Of a stretch of DNA of 64,000 bases, positions 42,035 through 51,035 are shown in pieces. Positions within the stretch are counted from its first letter, which is position 1. Each line of letters starts with the position of its first letter. The notes under the pieces are model-generated. The model did not search any database. It was given only the letters and a program-made list of their open reading frames with translations, and had not been told where the DNA came from. Made by a program: the position numbers and the translations under genes. The stretch spans positions 248,001 to 312,000 of the forward strand of contig CBDASJ010000015.1 in the NCBI GenBank assembly GCA_965199555.1. The letters are read 5' to 3'. This DNA is from LMUY01 sp965199555. Lineage in GTDB: Bacteria > Pseudomonadota > Alphaproteobacteria > Acetobacterales > Acetobacteraceae.

Positions 42035-42056
42035 GGTTTTGCTTTCAAAGGAGGGC

Positions 42057-42078
42057 CCGGAGCGCTGCTGCGCTCCGG
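42057..42078 (-). terminator. Hairpin between YsnF-type and membrane protein genes
   Basis: A perfect 8-bp stem (CCGGAGCG/CGCTCCGG) with a 6-base loop sits 11 bases past the YsnF-type stop codon and about 20 bases before the next start. It lacks a T-run and may attenuate read-through or protect the upstream message. Confidence 0.45.
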
Positions 42079-42088
42079 CCGTTTGGCG

Positions 42089-42904
42089 TCAGATCTTGGG
42101 CGCGCGCGGGTCCAGCGTCGTGCCGGTCGTCGTCGTGGTGGTCGAGCCGGGGACCTGCTCCACCTCCACTTCCTCCTTGCGGACGGTGTCGCGAACGGTT
42201 TCCACGCGGTCCGTGGCCTCCTTGCGCAGGCCCACTTCCTCGTAAACACGCGCGGTCTTCGATACCACGGCTTCTTCGGCCGACTCCGTCGCCTCGATCG
42301 TCTTTTCGCTGAAGCTGTCGACCGCCGGGCGGCCGTCCGTGACCGGATGCCGCTCCAGGGTCACCTTCTCGCTGTGCAGGCTGACGCTCTCCTCGACCGG
42401 CGTTTCCACCACGAAGCGCCGGATGCGGGTGCCACCGCGGTTTACCACGCGCTTGCCAACGGCGAGGTTTTCTTCCGATAGCTGCATCATGCCGCCAGTT
42501 GTGGCCGTCGCGGCGCCAACCGCCGGCGTGCCGGTGGTCGCTCCCGTCAGGCCGTAGCCCGTCGCCCGCTCGTCGATGTCGACCGGATTGTGGCGCTCCA
42601 GGATTTCCATCACCCTGGTGACGTATGCGTCCGGAGCCTTCACCGTGACCACGGTCGAACCGCCCGACAGGCTGCGATCATAGACGGCAGTGTCGTGGTC
42701 CGGCTCACCGCCAAATACGTTGGGCCAAAAGCCGCTGTCGCGGCCGTTCGCTGCGGCGGTCGTGGTGCCCGTGTCGGACACGCTGCCCGTGCCGACATGC
42801 ATGCTGATGGCGCTTTCCGGCACCCCGGCCGTCCGCAGTTCGGTTGCGGCTGTTTCTGCGTGGGCAGCGGTGTCGTAAATAGCTACGATGGTTTCGTCAG
42901 TCAT
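42089..42904 (-). CDS. YsnF/AvaK (DUF2382) stress-response protein
   Basis: A 271-residue soluble protein. Residues 1-110 resemble the general-stress-protein 17M-like alpha/beta fold (IVAIYDTAAHAETAATELR, STVVTVKAPDAYVTRVMEIL). Residues about 130-260 are DUF2382/YsnF (EENLAVGKRVVNRGGTRIRRFV, SVSLHSEKVTLERHPVTDG, VYEEVGLRKEATDRVETVRDTVRKEEVEVEQ). Acidic and charged-helix rich. Such proteins are part of the alphaproteobacterial general stress regulon in many species. It heads the minus-strand stress cluster. Confidence 0.88.
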   Translation of the reverse strand: MTDETIVAIYDTAAHAETAATELRTAGVPESAISMHVGTGSVSDTGTTTAAANGRDSGFWPNVFGGEPDHDTAVYDRSLSGGSTVVTVKAPDAYVTRVMEILERHNPVDIDERATGYGLTGATTGTPAVGAATATTGGMMQLSEENLAVGKRVVNRGGTRIRRFVVETPVEESVSLHSEKVTLERHPVTDGRPAVDSFSEKTIEATESAEEAVVSKTARVYEEVGLRKEATDRVETVRDTVRKEEVEVEQVPGSTTTTTTGTTLDPRAPKI

Positions 42905-43075
42905 GGTGAGTCCTTGCTGTCGAGGTCACCCTCGACGTGATCCTTGCCCATTTGGCGAGCCCCTGGTCGGCAGGAAGCCGGTTGGTGACGGACCGCGATT
43001 AGCCTATGATGTAGCTAATTGAAATGGTGGTTTCGAGAAACAGTTCGGAACCATCCATGATCTGTTTTAGTCATG

Positions 43076-43093
43076 GTGCAGTGTTATCTGCAC
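43076..43093. repeat. Hairpin in the AT-rich gap
   Basis: GTGCAG and CTGCAC pair around a TGTTAT loop, followed on the plus strand by a T/A-rich stretch (TATACATAATTTTC). This resembles a weak intrinsic terminator on the plus strand, but no gene ends upstream of it on that strand, so a small RNA or a regulatory site is also possible. Confidence 0.35.
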
Positions 43094-43324
43094 TATACAT
43101 AATTTTCTTAAGCGGATTTTATCTGGTTTTCTCCGTAGCTTAAGCGATGCACTACTGCGCGGCCTGCGCGCCCGAACAACGATAGCGACTCGCTTGCGGA
43201 AGTTCAGGCACTTAAAAGGTCGCAAGAACGTGATGCAAGTTTCTTGGTCCGCGTCCGCAAAGAAAGCTGATCGCAGATCATCCGATGGGATAAGCCGTCG
43301 GTATGGCAACAGGGCCAGCCCGCA

Positions 43325-43353
43325 TGTGGTGGCGGGCGTGTCGCGCCACCACA
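43325..43353 (-). terminator. Hairpin downstream of the MHS transporter gene
   Basis: A perfect 10-bp inverted repeat (TGTGGTGGCG/CGCCACCACA) with a 9-base loop begins 27 bases past the stop codon of the MHS transporter gene in the direction of transcription. No T-run follows. It is the likely transcript end for the leftward catabolic gene set. Confidence 0.5.
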
Positions 43354-43379
43354 CACGGTCGATATAGGGCCCGCAGCGT

Positions 43380-44780
43380 TCAGGCGGGGGTAACCCGCAG
43401 CGACTCTGCCCGCATCCGGTCATACTCTGCCATTGGCACCGGCTGCGCCCCGGCGTGGCCCAGGTCGCGGATGTGCAGGCGGAACGTTTCGCGCGCGCTG
43501 AACGCCGCCAGTGCCGCAATCACCGTCACGCCGAATGCGATCGCCCCGACCGTCATCGGGATGTTCGCTGCCCCAGGAGGTGCCGCATAGGCGAACAGCG
43601 CCGGCAGCAGCGCCGTGATGGTGGTGCCGATGTTCTGCGCGATCGCCATCGCCGTCACGCGTATCCGCGTCTGGAACAGCTCCGGGTAAAAGGACGGGAA
43701 GACGGCATTGTAGCCCTGGTAAACCACGCCCCACATCAGGATGGACGCGAGAAAGGCGAGTGGCATGTTCTTGATGCTGATCGCGTATAGGTAGGCGAAG
43801 GACAACAGGCCGGACAGCAGCGACCCCACGATGATGGGTGGTCGCCGACCGATGCGGTCCGAAAGATTGCCGACCACCGGGATGACCAGCACGGCGACGA
43901 TGTTGCCGACCACCGGGATCCATAGGTAGGTGTCGGGCGCGAAGCCGATACCGTAAGCGGCCTGCACCGCGTAGGCTGCACCAAAGACGGTCGCCACCAC
44001 GGGGATGACGTTCATCAACGCCATGCAGACGACGCGCAGCATGTCGCCGGAGCTAAGCCGGAACGCTTCCGGGATCGGCGCGCGTGCCACCGTGCCTTGC
44101 GCGCCCTCCTCCGTGAAGGCCGGCGTTTCATTCACCTCACGGCGGATGATGTAGCCAGCGATGATCACCAGTGCGCTTAGCAGGAAGGGAACGCGCCAGC
44201 CCCAGGACAGGAACTGGTCCCGCGGCATGAAGCGCGCGATGGGGATGAACACCGCGGCTGCGAAGATCTGCCCGGCCTGCACCCCTTGCAGCGTGAAGGA
44301 TGAGAAAAAGCCCCGCCGTCCAAACGGCGCGTGTTCCAGGATCATGGAAGAGGAGCCGGAAATCTCCCCTGCCACTGCAAAGCCCTGGACCAGGCGCAGG
44401 ATCACCAGCAGCACCGGCGCCATGACGCCGATCTGGCCGTAGGTCGGCAGGCAGCCGACCAGCATGGTGGAAATGCCCATCATGAACATGCACACCAGGA
44501 GCACGTTCTTGCGCCCATGCGTGTCGCCCAGATGGCCTAGCACGAAGGCGCCGACCGGGCGGGCGACGTAGCCAACGCCATACGTCGCCAGCGACGCAAT
44601 GATGGCGCTGGTAGGGTCGCTGGATGGGAAGAACAGTTGCGGGAAGACCAGGGAAGCGGCGGTCGCGTAGATGAAGAAGTCGTAGTATTCCAGCGCCGAG
44701 CCGATCCAGCCGCTGGCCGTCGCCTTCCTGGTCTGCTTGTGTCCGCCTGGCTCGCCGCCGCGGGCCGTCACGTCGCTCAT
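43380..44780 (-). CDS. MFS transporter, metabolite:H+ symporter (MHS) family
   Basis: A 466-residue 12-helix MFS protein. The N-terminal SGWIGSALEYYDFFIYATAASLVF and the first inter-helix loop GHLGDTHGRKNVLL are MHS hallmarks (relatives include shikimate, citrate, alpha-ketoglutarate and proline/betaine carriers). RLVQGFAVAGEISGSSSMILEH in helix 5 is likewise typical. It lies 50 bases downstream of the shikimate-dehydrogenase-like gene on the same strand, so a hydroaromatic or dicarboxylic acid is a plausible cargo, though not proven. Confidence 0.92.
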   Translation of the reverse strand: MSDVTARGGEPGGHKQTRKATASGWIGSALEYYDFFIYATAASLVFPQLFFPSSDPTSAIIASLATYGVGYVARPVGAFVLGHLGDTHGRKNVLLVCMFMMGISTMLVGCLPTYGQIGVMAPVLLVILRLVQGFAVAGEISGSSSMILEHAPFGRRGFFSSFTLQGVQAGQIFAAAVFIPIARFMPRDQFLSWGWRVPFLLSALVIIAGYIIRREVNETPAFTEEGAQGTVARAPIPEAFRLSSGDMLRVVCMALMNVIPVVATVFGAAYAVQAAYGIGFAPDTYLWIPVVGNIVAVLVIPVVGNLSDRIGRRPPIIVGSLLSGLLSFAYLYAISIKNMPLAFLASILMWGVVYQGYNAVFPSFYPELFQTRIRVTAMAIAQNIGTTITALLPALFAYAAPPGAANIPMTVGAIAFGVTVIAALAAFSARETFRLHIRDLGHAGAQPVPMAEYDRMRAESLRVTPA

Positions 44781-44830
44781 GGCGTCCTCTCCGTGTTGAT
44801 TGTCGTCCCGTCAGCCTTTTGGCTGCCGGG

Positions 44831-45664
44831 TCAGCCGTCCAGTCGCGCCAGGCTGCGAAGCTCCTCCGCCGTGGCCGTGCCGAAGCCGAAGAACTCGAGG
44901 TAGGCCGGGATCATCTCGAACAGCATGTCCGTTCCCACCTGCACCGGGCAGCCCTGGGCCTTGGCGGCGCGCAGCAGGGGGGTCCACTCCTCCTTCATCA
45001 CCACCTCGCCCACGAAGGTGCCCGGTGCCAGGCGGTCTACCTCGATCGGCAGCGGGTCGCCCTCGTTCATGCCCAACGGCGTCGCGTTCACCACCACGTC
45101 GTGCCCTGCCGGGTCACGCGTGCCCGTGGTGATGGGCAGCGCCGGGTAGTGCTGGCGCAGGCGGCCGGCCAGCGCGTCGGCACTGGCGCCGTTCACGTCG
45201 AACAGCGTCATCGCCGCCGGGCCGGCCGCGGCGAGCGACGCCGCGATGGCGCAGCCGACCCCGCCAGCCCCCACCACCAGCACCCGTGCGCCCGCCACGG
45301 CACGGCCCTTCCGCTCCATCCCGCGCACGAACCCCGCGCCGTCGAACATGTCGCCCAGCAGGCTGCCATCCGGCCGCCGCAGCACCGCGTTCGCGGCCCC
45401 GGCGATGGCGGCCGTGGGCGTCAGCTCGTCCACCAGCTCCGTCGTCGTCACCTTGTGCGGCATCGTCACCAGCGCACCGTGCAGGGTGGTGATGCGGAAC
45501 AGGTCGCGGAACATCGCGCGGTAGTCTTCCGCGCGGATTCCCAGGGGCACCACGACCGCATCGATGCCCTTCGCCGCGAACCACGGGTTGTAGATCATCG
45601 GCGCCTTGAAGGAAGCGGTGGGAAAGCCGAGATGCCCGATCACCCGCCCCTTGCCGGTGATCAC
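44831..45664 (-). CDS. Shikimate dehydrogenase family oxidoreductase
   Basis: A 277-residue AroE-like enzyme. The N-domain has HLGFPTASFKAPMIYN, VTMPHK (the catalytic-Lys region) and ELVDELTPTAAIAGAANAV. The Rossmann domain has VLVVGAGGVGCAIAASL and VVVNATPLGM. The C-terminus includes VQVGTDMLFEMIPAYLEFFG. I start it at GTG 45664, where homology-like sequence begins; the open frame runs further but is Arg/Gly-rich. It probably oxidises or reduces a shikimate- or quinate-like compound with NAD(P). Position away from aro genes and beside an MHS carrier suggests catabolism. Confidence 0.85.
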   Translation of the reverse strand: MITGKGRVIGHLGFPTASFKAPMIYNPWFAAKGIDAVVVPLGIRAEDYRAMFRDLFRITTLHGALVTMPHKVTTTELVDELTPTAAIAGAANAVLRRPDGSLLGDMFDGAGFVRGMERKGRAVAGARVLVVGAGGVGCAIAASLAAAGPAAMTLFDVNGASADALAGRLRQHYPALPITTGTRDPAGHDVVVNATPLGMNEGDPLPIEVDRLAPGTFVGEVVMKEEWTPLLRAAKAQGCPVQVGTDMLFEMIPAYLEFFGFGTATAEELRSLARLDG

Positions 45665-45795
45665 GCCTGCAGCCCCGGTGCCACTGTCACCTCCACCACG
45701 GCGTGGGGTGGATCTGGGATCGCGACGGGAAGATCGGGATGGTGCAAGACGCCGCGCACGCTGTCCTCCAATGGATGCGGCAAGGCAGTTCCCGC

Positions 45796-46476
45796 CTACC
45801 AAGCAACGATCGTGTTCTGATAATCCACGTACAAGCAAGTGCCGGAACCGCGCCGTGCCGCGATTGTGTCAGCCAATCCCCGCACGCTGGTGCCCACGTC
45901 CAGGGATGCCCCGGACCCGCCCATATCCGTGCGGACCCAGCCCGGCGCCATCACCAGCACCGTTCGACCGCCACCCTGCCGCAGCGCGAAGCTGCGGGTG
46001 AGCGTGTTCAGCGCCGCCTTGCTCGCCCGGTAAACCTCCCAGCCGCCCTTCGTGTTGTTGCCCACGCTGCCGAGGCCGGAGGACATGACCACGGCGGTAC
46101 CGTCCGGCACGACCAGACCGATCAACGCTTCCAGCGCCCGCAATGGTCCAAGCGCGTTGGTCAGCATCAGTTGGACGAAGCCGTCGGTGGTGGTGTCCGT
46201 GACGGTCTCCGCCGGGCCGTTGGCGATCCCGGCATTGACGAACAACAGGTCAAGCGCCTGCCCGTCCAGGGTGTCGCGCAGGCCGACCAGCGCCGCGTCG
46301 TCGGTGATGTCCAACATTTCGATCCGCAGCCGCCCGTTTGATGCCGGGACCAGCTCGTGCAGCTTGGTTCCCTCGCCGCGAACCGTCCCGATCACCGACC
46401 AGCCGCGCCGCAGGTACTCCTCGGCCAAACCCAGTCCAAGCCCGCGCGAGGCACCGATGATCAAGGCGGTCGGCAT
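45796..46476 (-). CDS. Short-chain dehydrogenase/reductase (SDR), C-factor-like
   Basis: A 226-residue classical SDR. The cofactor motif IIGASRGLGLGLAEEYLRRG is at the N-terminus, FVNAGIAN mid-way, the catalytic Ser region VVMSSGLGSV, and YRASK holds the Tyr and Lys. APGWVRTDMGG follows. The acidic residue pattern after strand 2 is missing, with VRGEGTK, so NADP preference is possible. Same strand as its neighbours, with about 100-130 base gaps. Substrate unknown. Confidence 0.9.
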   Translation of the reverse strand: MPTALIIGASRGLGLGLAEEYLRRGWSVIGTVRGEGTKLHELVPASNGRLRIEMLDITDDAALVGLRDTLDGQALDLLFVNAGIANGPAETVTDTTTDGFVQLMLTNALGPLRALEALIGLVVPDGTAVVMSSGLGSVGNNTKGGWEVYRASKAALNTLTRSFALRQGGGRTVLVMAPGWVRTDMGGSGASLDVGTSVRGLADTIAARRGSGTCLYVDYQNTIVAW

Positions 46477-46576
46477 GGCCTGATTCCTTTGTCGCTTCGA
46501 ACCAAGACTAACCCGGAACCTCGTTGGAACTGCAACTCAGTTGGTTGCAGGCGTGCCCTGCCGTTGCGGGGGAGGC

Positions 46577-48148
46577 CTACGCGCCCATCTCGCTTTCGCT
46601 CAGGCAGCCGCGGGCTGCCAACTCCTCGCGCACGATCTTCTTGGTGATCTTGCCGTAGGCGGATTTCGGCAGCTCTTCCCAGAACACCGCGCGTTTCGGC
46701 AGCTTGTAACGGGACACCTTGTCCTCCAGCCAGGTCAGCAACGCCGCTTCGTCCAGCGTGGCCCCGGGGCGGCAAACGCAGACGGCGATCCCCGCCTCGC
46801 CCCATTGGCGATCGGGCACGCCGACGATAGCCACTTCCGCCAAGGCGGGATGGGTCAGCAGCTTTTCCTCGATCTCGCGCGGATACACGTTGGAGCCGCC
46901 GGAGATGTACATGTCGGACGCGCGCCCGGTGATGAACAGAAACCCCGCCGCGTCCAGATGGCCGAGGTCGCCGGTGCGGAACCAGCCGTCGCGGAACGCC
47001 TTCGCGTTGGCGTCCGGGTTGTTGTAGTAGCCCGCGAACACGGCAGGCCCGCACACGCAGATCTCGCCGGTTTCGCCCGGCTCCAGTTCGCGCCCGGACT
47101 CGTCTTGGATCTGCACCTGCATGCCGGTCCGCTCGAACCCGCACGTGCCGACGCGCACGTCCGGCCCGTCCTCCGCCGAATGCAGCGCGGGCGGCAGCAC
47201 GGTGATGTTGCCAGTGACCTCGCCCAGGCCAAAATACTGCACCAATACCGGGCCGAGCTTGCGCAGGGCGTGTTTCTGGTCCTCCCGATACATCGGCGCG
47301 CCGGCATAGATCACGTAGCGCAGGGACGAGTGGTCGTACCGGTCGACGGAGTCGTGCTCGGTCAGCATCTTCACGATGGTGGGGACGGTGAACATGTTGG
47401 TGACGCGCCACCGTTCCACCAATCGCCACGCTTCCGCCGCGTCGAACCGCTCGCCGGCCGGCATGATGGTCCGCACGGCATGCGCCACCTGCGTGAGCTG
47501 GTGGATGCCGGCGCCATGCGACAACGGTGCTAGCAGGAGCGACGCGTCCGCATTGGTGGTGCCCGGCATCAGGTCGCACAGGTGGTTGGTGATCACGAAC
47601 GCCAGGTGTCCATGGGTCAGCACGCCCGCCTTCGGCCGCCCGGTGGTCCCGGAGGTAAAGAAGAACCACGCCGGATCGTCATACTCGACATCGGCCACCG
47701 ACACGGGCGTGTCGATGTGCCGTGCCACCAGCGCGTCGTACTCCACGCCGAACGTCGATTCGCCGATAGATACGACCATGCGCAGGTCAGGCACGGCAGC
47801 CGTCACCGACGCGGCATGCTCGGTAAACTCGGCGGCGCAGATCATGGCGGTGGCGCCGCTGGAGGAGCCGAGATAGGCCACCTCGGAAGGTGATTGGCGG
47901 AAATTGGCCGGCACCCACACCGCACCCAGCCGGAAGCAGGCGAACATGGCTTCGAACATCTGGTTGCAGTTGCGCGACTGCACCAGCACCCGGTCGCCCT
48001 TGCTCAGCCCACGGGCCGCCAACGCGGCGGCCATTGCGTCGACCCGGTGGTCCATTTCCGCCCAGCTCCAGGAGCGGTCGCCCCAGATCAACGCCGGCTC
48101 CGCCGCGTGGCGCCGGGCATTCTGTCGCAGGACATGCGACAGGTTCAT
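46577..48148 (-). CDS. Acyl-CoA synthetase / AMP-dependent acid-CoA ligase
   Basis: A 523-residue ANL-superfamily ligase that activates a carboxylic acid with ATP and CoA. Motifs: the P-loop FTSGTTGRPKAGVLTHGH (A3), FGLGEVTGN (A5), GWFRTGDLGHLD (A7), GRASDMYISGGSNVYPREIE (A8) and PKSAYGKITKK with the catalytic Lys (A10). All appear intact. I take ATG 48148 as start; a TTG 19 codons upstream is open. It begins the leftward set that includes SDR, AroE-like and MHS genes. Confidence 0.92.
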   Translation of the reverse strand: MNLSHVLRQNARRHAAEPALIWGDRSWSWAEMDHRVDAMAAALAARGLSKGDRVLVQSRNCNQMFEAMFACFRLGAVWVPANFRQSPSEVAYLGSSSGATAMICAAEFTEHAASVTAAVPDLRMVVSIGESTFGVEYDALVARHIDTPVSVADVEYDDPAWFFFTSGTTGRPKAGVLTHGHLAFVITNHLCDLMPGTTNADASLLLAPLSHGAGIHQLTQVAHAVRTIMPAGERFDAAEAWRLVERWRVTNMFTVPTIVKMLTEHDSVDRYDHSSLRYVIYAGAPMYREDQKHALRKLGPVLVQYFGLGEVTGNITVLPPALHSAEDGPDVRVGTCGFERTGMQVQIQDESGRELEPGETGEICVCGPAVFAGYYNNPDANAKAFRDGWFRTGDLGHLDAAGFLFITGRASDMYISGGSNVYPREIEEKLLTHPALAEVAIVGVPDRQWGEAGIAVCVCRPGATLDEAALLTWLEDKVSRYKLPKRAVFWEELPKSAYGKITKKIVREELAARGCLSESEMGA

Positions 48149-48511
48149 GACCCGGCGGCTGATCGGCGCCACGCCGCCCTTCGGCGCTGCGGCGGAGGCG
48201 GTCAAGCGGCGCGCCCCAGGAGGAGCCAGCCACCGGCGCCTGTTTCATTCATGATGCTATCTCCTCCAACGTTTTCCCGACACAAGGCTTTGGCTGCCTT
48301 CTTTGTCCCGCTTGTCGCTAGTAATGGACGCCTTCGGGCGAAGGCCACGTCTTGTGCATTGCAGCAACGTCCGTGGCGCGAACGCTGCAGTTCGCCGGGT
48401 GTTTGCAAGCAGAAAGCGCGGGTTGTAAGTGTCGCCTGCCAAGAAAATCAAGGCTGGCGTGGTGTGCATCCACATCGTGGCCACGGCTGGCCGGAAGGGG
48501 AGTAGGGTGGA
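48149..48511. promoter_or_regulatory. Divergent gap between acyl-CoA ligase and TRAP receptor genes
   Basis: This 363-base gap must hold promoters for both directions. A perfect 10-base palindrome, CGTGGCCACG, lies at 48476-48485, about 27 bases before the receptor start, and could be an operator. GGGGAGTAGGG precedes the receptor ATG as a ribosome site. I see no gene; a 17-codon open frame just upstream of the ligase start is too short to support. Confidence 0.45.
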
Positions 48512-49522
48512 ATGACTGCGATCCAACGCCGCACGCTGTTGGCCGGGGCGGCTGCCCTGCCGCTGGTTTCCGTCGCGATGCGCCCCCTTCGCGCCGCGGA
48601 GTTCGACTACAAGTTCGCCACCAACCTGCCGCCGACGCATCCCATGAACGTCCGCATCACGGCGGCGCTGGCGCGGATCAAGACGGCGACGAACGGGCAG
48701 CTCGATATCGGGCTGTTCCCCAACAGCCAGCTCGGCTCGGACCCGGACATGCTGAGCCAGGTGCGCTCGGGCGCGATCCAGTTCTTCACCCTGTCCGGTC
48801 TCATCCTGTCCACCTTGGTGCCGCTGGCAGCGATCAACGGCGTCGGGTTCGCCTTCAAGGACACCGACCAGGTGTTCGCGGCGATGGACGGCAAGCTCGG
48901 CGCCATGGTGCGGGCGGAGATCGACAAGCGCGGGTTGATGGCCTTCCCGCATATCTTCGACAGCGGCTACCGCCAGATCACCTCGAGCGTGAAGCCGATC
49001 CAGACGCCCGCCGACCTGAAATCGATGAAGATCCGGGTGCCGCCATCCGCGTTGTGGACGTCCATGTTCACCGCGTTCGGCGCGTCCCCCACGACGATCA
49101 GCTTCAACGAAACCTATTCGGCGTTGCAGACCAAGGTCGCCGACGGGCAGGAAAACCCGCTTTCCGTGGTGGACACGGCCAAGCTCTACGAGGTGCAGAG
49201 CTACTGCTCCATGACCAACCACATGTGGGACGGGTTCTGGCTGCTCACCAACAAGCGCGCCTTCGCAGCATTGCCGCAGGCGATGCAGGATTTGGTGGCC
49301 AAGGAGTTCGATCAGGCCGTGGCCGAGGCCCGGGTCGACGTGGCGAAGTTGAATGCCGATCTCCGGACGCAACTCAGCGCCCGTGGACTGAAGTTCAACG
49401 ACACGGACCCGGCCGTGTTCCGCGATGCGCTTCGCCAGGCGGGGTTCTATGCCGATTGGAAGAAGCGCTTCGGTGAAGAAGCATGGGCCACGCTGGAAAG
49501 CACCGTCGGCTCCTTGTCGTAG
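48512..49522 (+). CDS. TRAP transporter substrate-binding protein (DctP family)
   Basis: A 336-residue periplasmic receptor. The Tat-like signal (IQRRTLLAGAAALPLVSVA) ends near residue 28. The mature part shows DctP features: FATNLPPTHPMNVR, LDIGLFPNSQLGSDPDML, the ligand-binding Arg region LKSMKIRVPPS, and TYSALQTKVADGQENPL. No DctQ or DctM membrane subunit is in the window, so it must work with permease parts encoded elsewhere or be an orphan sensor. Likely ligand an organic acid. Confidence 0.92.
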   Translation: MTAIQRRTLLAGAAALPLVSVAMRPLRAAEFDYKFATNLPPTHPMNVRITAALARIKTATNGQLDIGLFPNSQLGSDPDMLSQVRSGAIQFFTLSGLILSTLVPLAAINGVGFAFKDTDQVFAAMDGKLGAMVRAEIDKRGLMAFPHIFDSGYRQITSSVKPIQTPADLKSMKIRVPPSALWTSMFTAFGASPTTISFNETYSALQTKVADGQENPLSVVDTAKLYEVQSYCSMTNHMWDGFWLLTNKRAFAALPQAMQDLVAKEFDQAVAEARVDVAKLNADLRTQLSARGLKFNDTDPAVFRDALRQAGFYADWKKRFGEEAWATLESTVGSLS

Positions 49523-49625
49523 ATGGCGGCTTCCTCGCCGCCGGTCTGACCGCGTCGCCGGAGCAGGGGCCTCAAGTCCTTGTGGCCGTTAATCGCGGCC
49601 GGCTGCTGCTAAGGAGAACGCCATC

Positions 49626-50948
49626 GTGACGATCGCTGCCGTGACCGAACAGCAACTCGGGCGCGCCGCCGCTTGGAACCCGCAGCTTGCCGCGATGATC
49701 TCGCTCGATCCAGACGGCGCCTCCGCCGCGGCCCGGCGGCTGGACGGGGAGGGGCCGTCCGGCCTGCTGCACGGCATCACGATCGCGGTGAAGGACAATA
49801 TCGACGTGGCCGGCACGGCGACCACCGCCGGCGCGTCGTTCCGGCGCGATCGCCTGGCCAATGACGACGCGCCGGTTGTCGCGCGGCTGCGCCGGGCCGG
49901 TGCGGTGATCGTCGGCAAAGCGAACCTCGCGGAACTGGCGTTCGGCATCCGCAGCCGCAGCACCGTCGGTGGCCAATGCCGCAATCCCTGGGATATGGCG
50001 CGCATTCCCGGCGGCTCCTCCGGCGGCTCCGGCGCCGCGGTAGCGGCGGGCTTCTGCACCGCGGCGCTGGGAACGGATACCGGCGGCTCGGTGCGGCTTC
50101 CGGCGGCGTATTGCGGCGTGTCCGGGCTACGGCCGACCTGGGGGCGCGTGCCGAACCGCGGCAGCGTGCCGGTGTGCGCCGCGCAGGACACGATCGGGCC
50201 GATGGCGCACCGGGTCAGCGACGTCGCGCGCTTGTTCGCGGTGATGGCCGGGTTCGACGCCGACGATCCGTGCTCGATCGACCATCCGCTGGGAAACTTC
50301 TTGCCCGCGCTCACCGACGGCATCGCCGGCGTACGCATCGGGCTGCCGCGCAACCACTACTTCGAGGGCTGTGACGACGCGGTGGTCGAGGCCGTGATGG
50401 CGGCTGCGCACGTACTCGAGCAACAGGGCGCAACGCTGGTGCCGGTTGACGTGCCCCGCGCGGAGGAGGTGCATGCGATGACCTCCGCCATCGTGTTTGC
50501 CGATGCTTGCACGCTTTACGGCGAACGCATCCAAACCGCGCCCGAAACGATGGATCGGGACGTGGTCGCGCGCATGCGGACCGGGCTTGCGGTCAGCGGG
50601 CTGGATTACGCACGGGCGATGGCCTTCCGGCGCGAGTGGGGCCACACGATGCGCGGTCTGTTCGACCAGGTCGATCTGCTGCTTTCGCCGACGGCGCCGT
50701 CGGGCGCGCCCGTGATCGACGATGGCCAATCGCTGTTGGAGGCGACGCGCTCAGCCACCAAGAACACCTATGGCGGCGCCTTTGCCGAATTGCCGTCCTT
50801 GTCCGTGCCGTGCGGCCTGACGCGAGAAGGATTGCCCATCGGCGTGCACTTCGAGGCCGCCCGGTGGCAGGAGCCGCTGCTGCTGCGGGTAGGCTGCACG
50901 TATCAGCGTCACACGAGCTTCCACCTTGCCGCACCAAAGCTCGGCTGA
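49626..50948 (+). CDS. Amidase signature (AS) family amidase
   Basis: A 440-residue AS-family hydrolase starting at GTG 49626. The Ser-cisSer-Lys triad is visible: Lys56 (IAVKDNIDVAG), Ser131/Ser132 in PGGSSGGSGAAVAAG, and nucleophile Ser155 in DTGGSVRLPA. Length is typical. It hydrolyses an amide to acid and ammonia; the substrate is not predictable. It lies between the TRAP receptor and MaoC genes, consistent with release of an imported amide's acid before CoA activation. Confidence 0.93.
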   Translation: MTIAAVTEQQLGRAAAWNPQLAAMISLDPDGASAAARRLDGEGPSGLLHGITIAVKDNIDVAGTATTAGASFRRDRLANDDAPVVARLRRAGAVIVGKANLAELAFGIRSRSTVGGQCRNPWDMARIPGGSSGGSGAAVAAGFCTAALGTDTGGSVRLPAAYCGVSGLRPTWGRVPNRGSVPVCAAQDTIGPMAHRVSDVARLFAVMAGFDADDPCSIDHPLGNFLPALTDGIAGVRIGLPRNHYFEGCDDAVVEAVMAAAHVLEQQGATLVPVDVPRAEEVHAMTSAIVFADACTLYGERIQTAPETMDRDVVARMRTGLAVSGLDYARAMAFRREWGHTMRGLFDQVDLLLSPTAPSGAPVIDDGQSLLEATRSATKNTYGGAFAELPSLSVPCGLTREGLPIGVHFEAARWQEPLLLRVGCTYQRHTSFHLAAPKLG

Positions 50949-51035
50949 ACGGCGCTCCGCGTAACGGCACCGACCTTCTCCAGCGTTGACTTGGAGGTCG
51001 CACGGCGACTAATGTCCGGACAAATGGAGGAAACG

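Larger units (their letters stand above)
42905..43379. other. 475-base gene-free, AT-richer gap
   Basis: No supported gene lies here. The stretch 43000-43160 is clearly AT-richer than the rest of the window (for example TATACATAATTTTC). It contains a GTGCAG/CTGCAC hairpin (43076-43093), and the octamer CTTAAGCG twice about 35 bases apart near 43104 and 43139. The left end must hold the promoter of the YsnF-type gene. I looked for a GGAAC-type stress-sigma site on the right strand and spacing and did not find a convincing one. Confidence 0.55.

Noticed and set aside
42905..43100. Stress-sigma (EcfG-type) promoter before the YsnF-type gene
   Set aside because: A GGAAC occurs at 43047 but on the wrong strand and without a correctly spaced GTT.
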